16,073 bases of DNA from Lachnospiraceae bacterium UBA3316 (GTDB lineage: Bacteria > Bacillota > Clostridia > Lachnospirales > Lachnospiraceae). Of this stretch, positions 15,392-16,073 are shown piece by piece (position 1 is the stretch's first letter; each line of letters starts with the position of its first letter). Below the pieces are notes generated by a model that was not told the DNA's origin, searched no databases, and worked only from the letters and a program-made list of their open reading frames with translations. The position numbers and the translations under genes were made by a program. Location: assembly GCA_002361955.1 (NCBI GenBank), contig DESK01000030.1, forward strand, positions 117,229 to 133,301, read 5' to 3'.

Positions 15392-15850
15392 ATGAAGGAA
15401 ATTAAACAGTTCGCAACCCAATTTCGAAGAGCGATTGATTTGGCTTTGGAAGCAGGGGAGTTTGATAACGACAGCATATATCGCAGATTTCCACGTGCTT
15501 GCTGCGGAGATACGAGTGATTTGTTAGCTCAGTATTTATTGGATAAAGGTATCAAAACAGATTATGTCTGTGGAACATATTGGGGTAAACCGGATGGAAA
15601 CGGACAATCTCATGCGTGGCTGATGGTAGACAAACATATTATTATAGATATCACAGGTGACCAATTTAGTGGCAAGTCTACTTTTCTTAATTATGACAAA
15701 TCAGTCTATGTAGGTGAAGGAGATGATTTCCATAGACTCTTTGAGGTTGAAGATAGAGATGTTCATGAGCATCGTGGGTTGAGTACTTTGGGTGGCTTTT
15801 GTGGACCGAGGCTGTGGGATTTATATAGGAAAATCCTAAAATACATTTAA
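15392..15850 (+). CDS. hypothetical protein with Cys-His-Asp transglutaminase/papain-like pattern
   Basis: A 152-residue protein. AAAGGAG (15379-15385) is six bases before the ATG at 15392; an adjacent ATG at 15389 is also possible. The sequence reads FPRACCGDTSDLLAQYLLDKG, then QSHAWLMV and IIIDITGDQF. This arranges C37/C38 at a helix start, H74 on a strand and D86 on the next strand, the order of the catalytic triad in transglutaminase-like and papain-like folds. A small cysteine peptidase, amidase or transferase is therefore plausible; the fold assignment is by pattern only. There is no signal peptide or membrane helix. Base composition and codon use are visibly AT-richer than in rlmD, consistent with acquisition. 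It stands alone between two copies of the rlmD 3' end. Its cellular role is unknown. Confidence 0.75.
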   Translation: MKEIKQFATQFRRAIDLALEAGEFDNDSIYRRFPRACCGDTSDLLAQYLLDKGIKTDYVCGTYWGKPDGNGQSHAWLMVDKHIIIDITGDQFSGKSTFLNYDKSVYVGEGDDFHRLFEVEDRDVHEHRGLSTLGGFCGPRLWDLYRKILKYI

Positions 15851-15864
15851 TCAACCGCTTTTTA

Positions 15865-15890
15865 TGGGGATAAAACCATTACCCCACTTT
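15865..15890 (+). terminator. weak terminator-like hairpin after the cargo gene
   Basis: TGGGG (15865-15869) and CCCCA (15882-15886) form a 5-bp stem around a 12-nt loop, followed by CTTTG. The stem is short and the T tract poor. GGGGATA and TACCCCA here also occur, in the opposite order, at 15300-15313 near the other end of the unit. Confidence 0.3.
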
Positions 15891-15900
15891 GAAAATCTAT

Positions 15901-15919
15901 TGCATACTTTCGCTATGCA
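15901..15919 (+). repeat. hairpin before the right rlmD-tail copy
   Basis: TGCATA (15901-15906) and TATGCA (15914-15919) form a 6-bp stem with a CTTTCGC loop, 23 bp before the right copy. It is too AT-rich for a terminator and has no T tract. Confidence 0.3.
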
Positions 15920-15941
15920 GTATAAAATTAAAGTTCAGGGG

Positions 15942-15980
15942 AATATTGAAACCGTCTGTCTGCTTTCAAGGAAACCTTGA
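15942..15980 (+). pseudogene. remnant of an rlmD-type gene 3' end
   Basis: The frame encodes N-IETVCLLSRKP and then TGA, against H-VETVCLLSRKAQ in rlmD. Nine consecutive residues (ETVCLLSRK) are identical. Codons differ mainly at third positions (GAG/GAA, ACA/ACC, CTT/CTG, CTG/CTT, AGA/AGG), which indicates descent from a related coding sequence rather than a recent copy. Upstream the similarity stops abruptly. An ATG at 15915 opens this frame but has no ribosome binding site, so translation is unlikely. Confidence 0.65.
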
Positions 15981-16028
15981 TTTTCTGCGGTTTGTGGGAT
16001 ATTAAGGAGCAAAAATGGATGTGTGTTT
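15943..16028 (+). repeat. right imperfect direct repeat
   Basis: This is the counterpart of 15181-15265. It includes the rlmD-like tail, a stop codon and AAAATGGATGTGTGTTT (16012-16028). AAGGAG precedes an ATG at 16015, but that frame closes after eight codons. What follows to the window end is too short to judge. Confidence 0.6.
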
Positions 16029-16073
16029 TGTAGCCTTATGAATGAATCGTTTGAATATCGTAGCAGAGGGGTG

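Larger units (their letters stand above)
15181..15942 (+). mobile_element. candidate ~762-bp cassette inserted at the rlmD 3' end
   Basis: One unit runs from the left repeat to the base before the right repeat. It contains a single AT-richer cargo gene in the rlmD orientation, with hairpins near both ends. It carries no recombinase. The 3' ends of rum/rumA-type methyltransferase genes are known integration sites for integrative elements in streptococci and other Firmicutes, which makes the reading plausible. It could instead be the remnant of a larger element or of repeated accretion. Mobility is inferred, not shown. Confidence 0.4.

Noticed and set aside
16015..16073. New gene start at the right edge (AAGGAG then ATG at 16015, or ATG at 16038)
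   Set aside because: The first frame stops after eight codons; the second has only 12 codons before the window ends and no Shine-Dalgarno sequence.
1..16073. CRISPR array, tRNA or rRNA genes, insertion sequences
   Set aside because: No regularly spaced repeats, cloverleaf-like or rRNA sequence, and no transposase or integrase motifs were seen on either strand.

Overview
This window looks like a chromosomal segment of a Gram-positive gut Clostridia, most likely Lachnospiraceae. That placement is an inference from gene content: a GH84 glycosidase with BspA-type leucine-rich repeats, a DUF1836 protein, a YerC/TrpR-like regulator, a PcrA helicase and a Gram-positive type TrmA/RlmD methyltransferase. 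It is also supported by strong AGGAGG-type ribosome binding sites and moderately GC-rich coding sequence. No rRNA, tRNA, CRISPR array, transposase or integrase was found.

Layout. (1) 1-1393: the 3' end of a TerD-family gene followed 21 nt later by an AIM24-family gene, a stress-response type pair. (2) 1429-7698: a clear promoter drives a 1528-residue secreted GH84 beta-N-acetylglucosaminidase with CBM32-like domains, an Ala/Lys/Glu-rich coiled coil and a BspA-like LRR tail. A terminator follows, then a second cell-surface gene with an InlB-type repeat and LRRs. Together they suggest a glycan-harvesting or host-surface locus. (3) 7724-8865: a bidirectional terminator, then a minus-strand orphan ABC substrate-binding lipoprotein with a terminator-like hairpin in its leader. 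(4) 9011-10256: an extended -10 promoter, a YcdX-type PHP phosphoesterase and yerC, ending in a terminator shared with the convergent DUF1836 gene. (5) 10997-11069: back-to-back consensus promoters for the DUF1836 gene (minus, long leader) and pcrA (plus). (6) 13328-15221: a promoter, a 25-codon upstream ORF overlapping a small acidic-tailed membrane protein, a hairpin, and rlmD.

The most unusual part is the right end. Directly after rlmD lies an AT-richer gene for a 152-residue protein with a Cys-His-Asp (papain/transglutaminase-like) pattern. About 762 bp after the rlmD 3' end, the sequence of that 3' end recurs: a short reading frame encodes IETVCLLSRKP, against VETVCLLSRKAQ in rlmD, and most codon differences are synonymous. 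The similarity resumes past the stop codon in a shared 17-mer (16/17 identical), at almost the same offset. The C-H-D gene therefore sits in a unit bracketed by imperfect direct repeats derived from the rlmD tail. This fits modular insertion at the rlmD 3' end, a position related to the rum/rumA gene ends used by integrative elements in other Firmicutes. No recombinase is visible, so mobility is inferred only.
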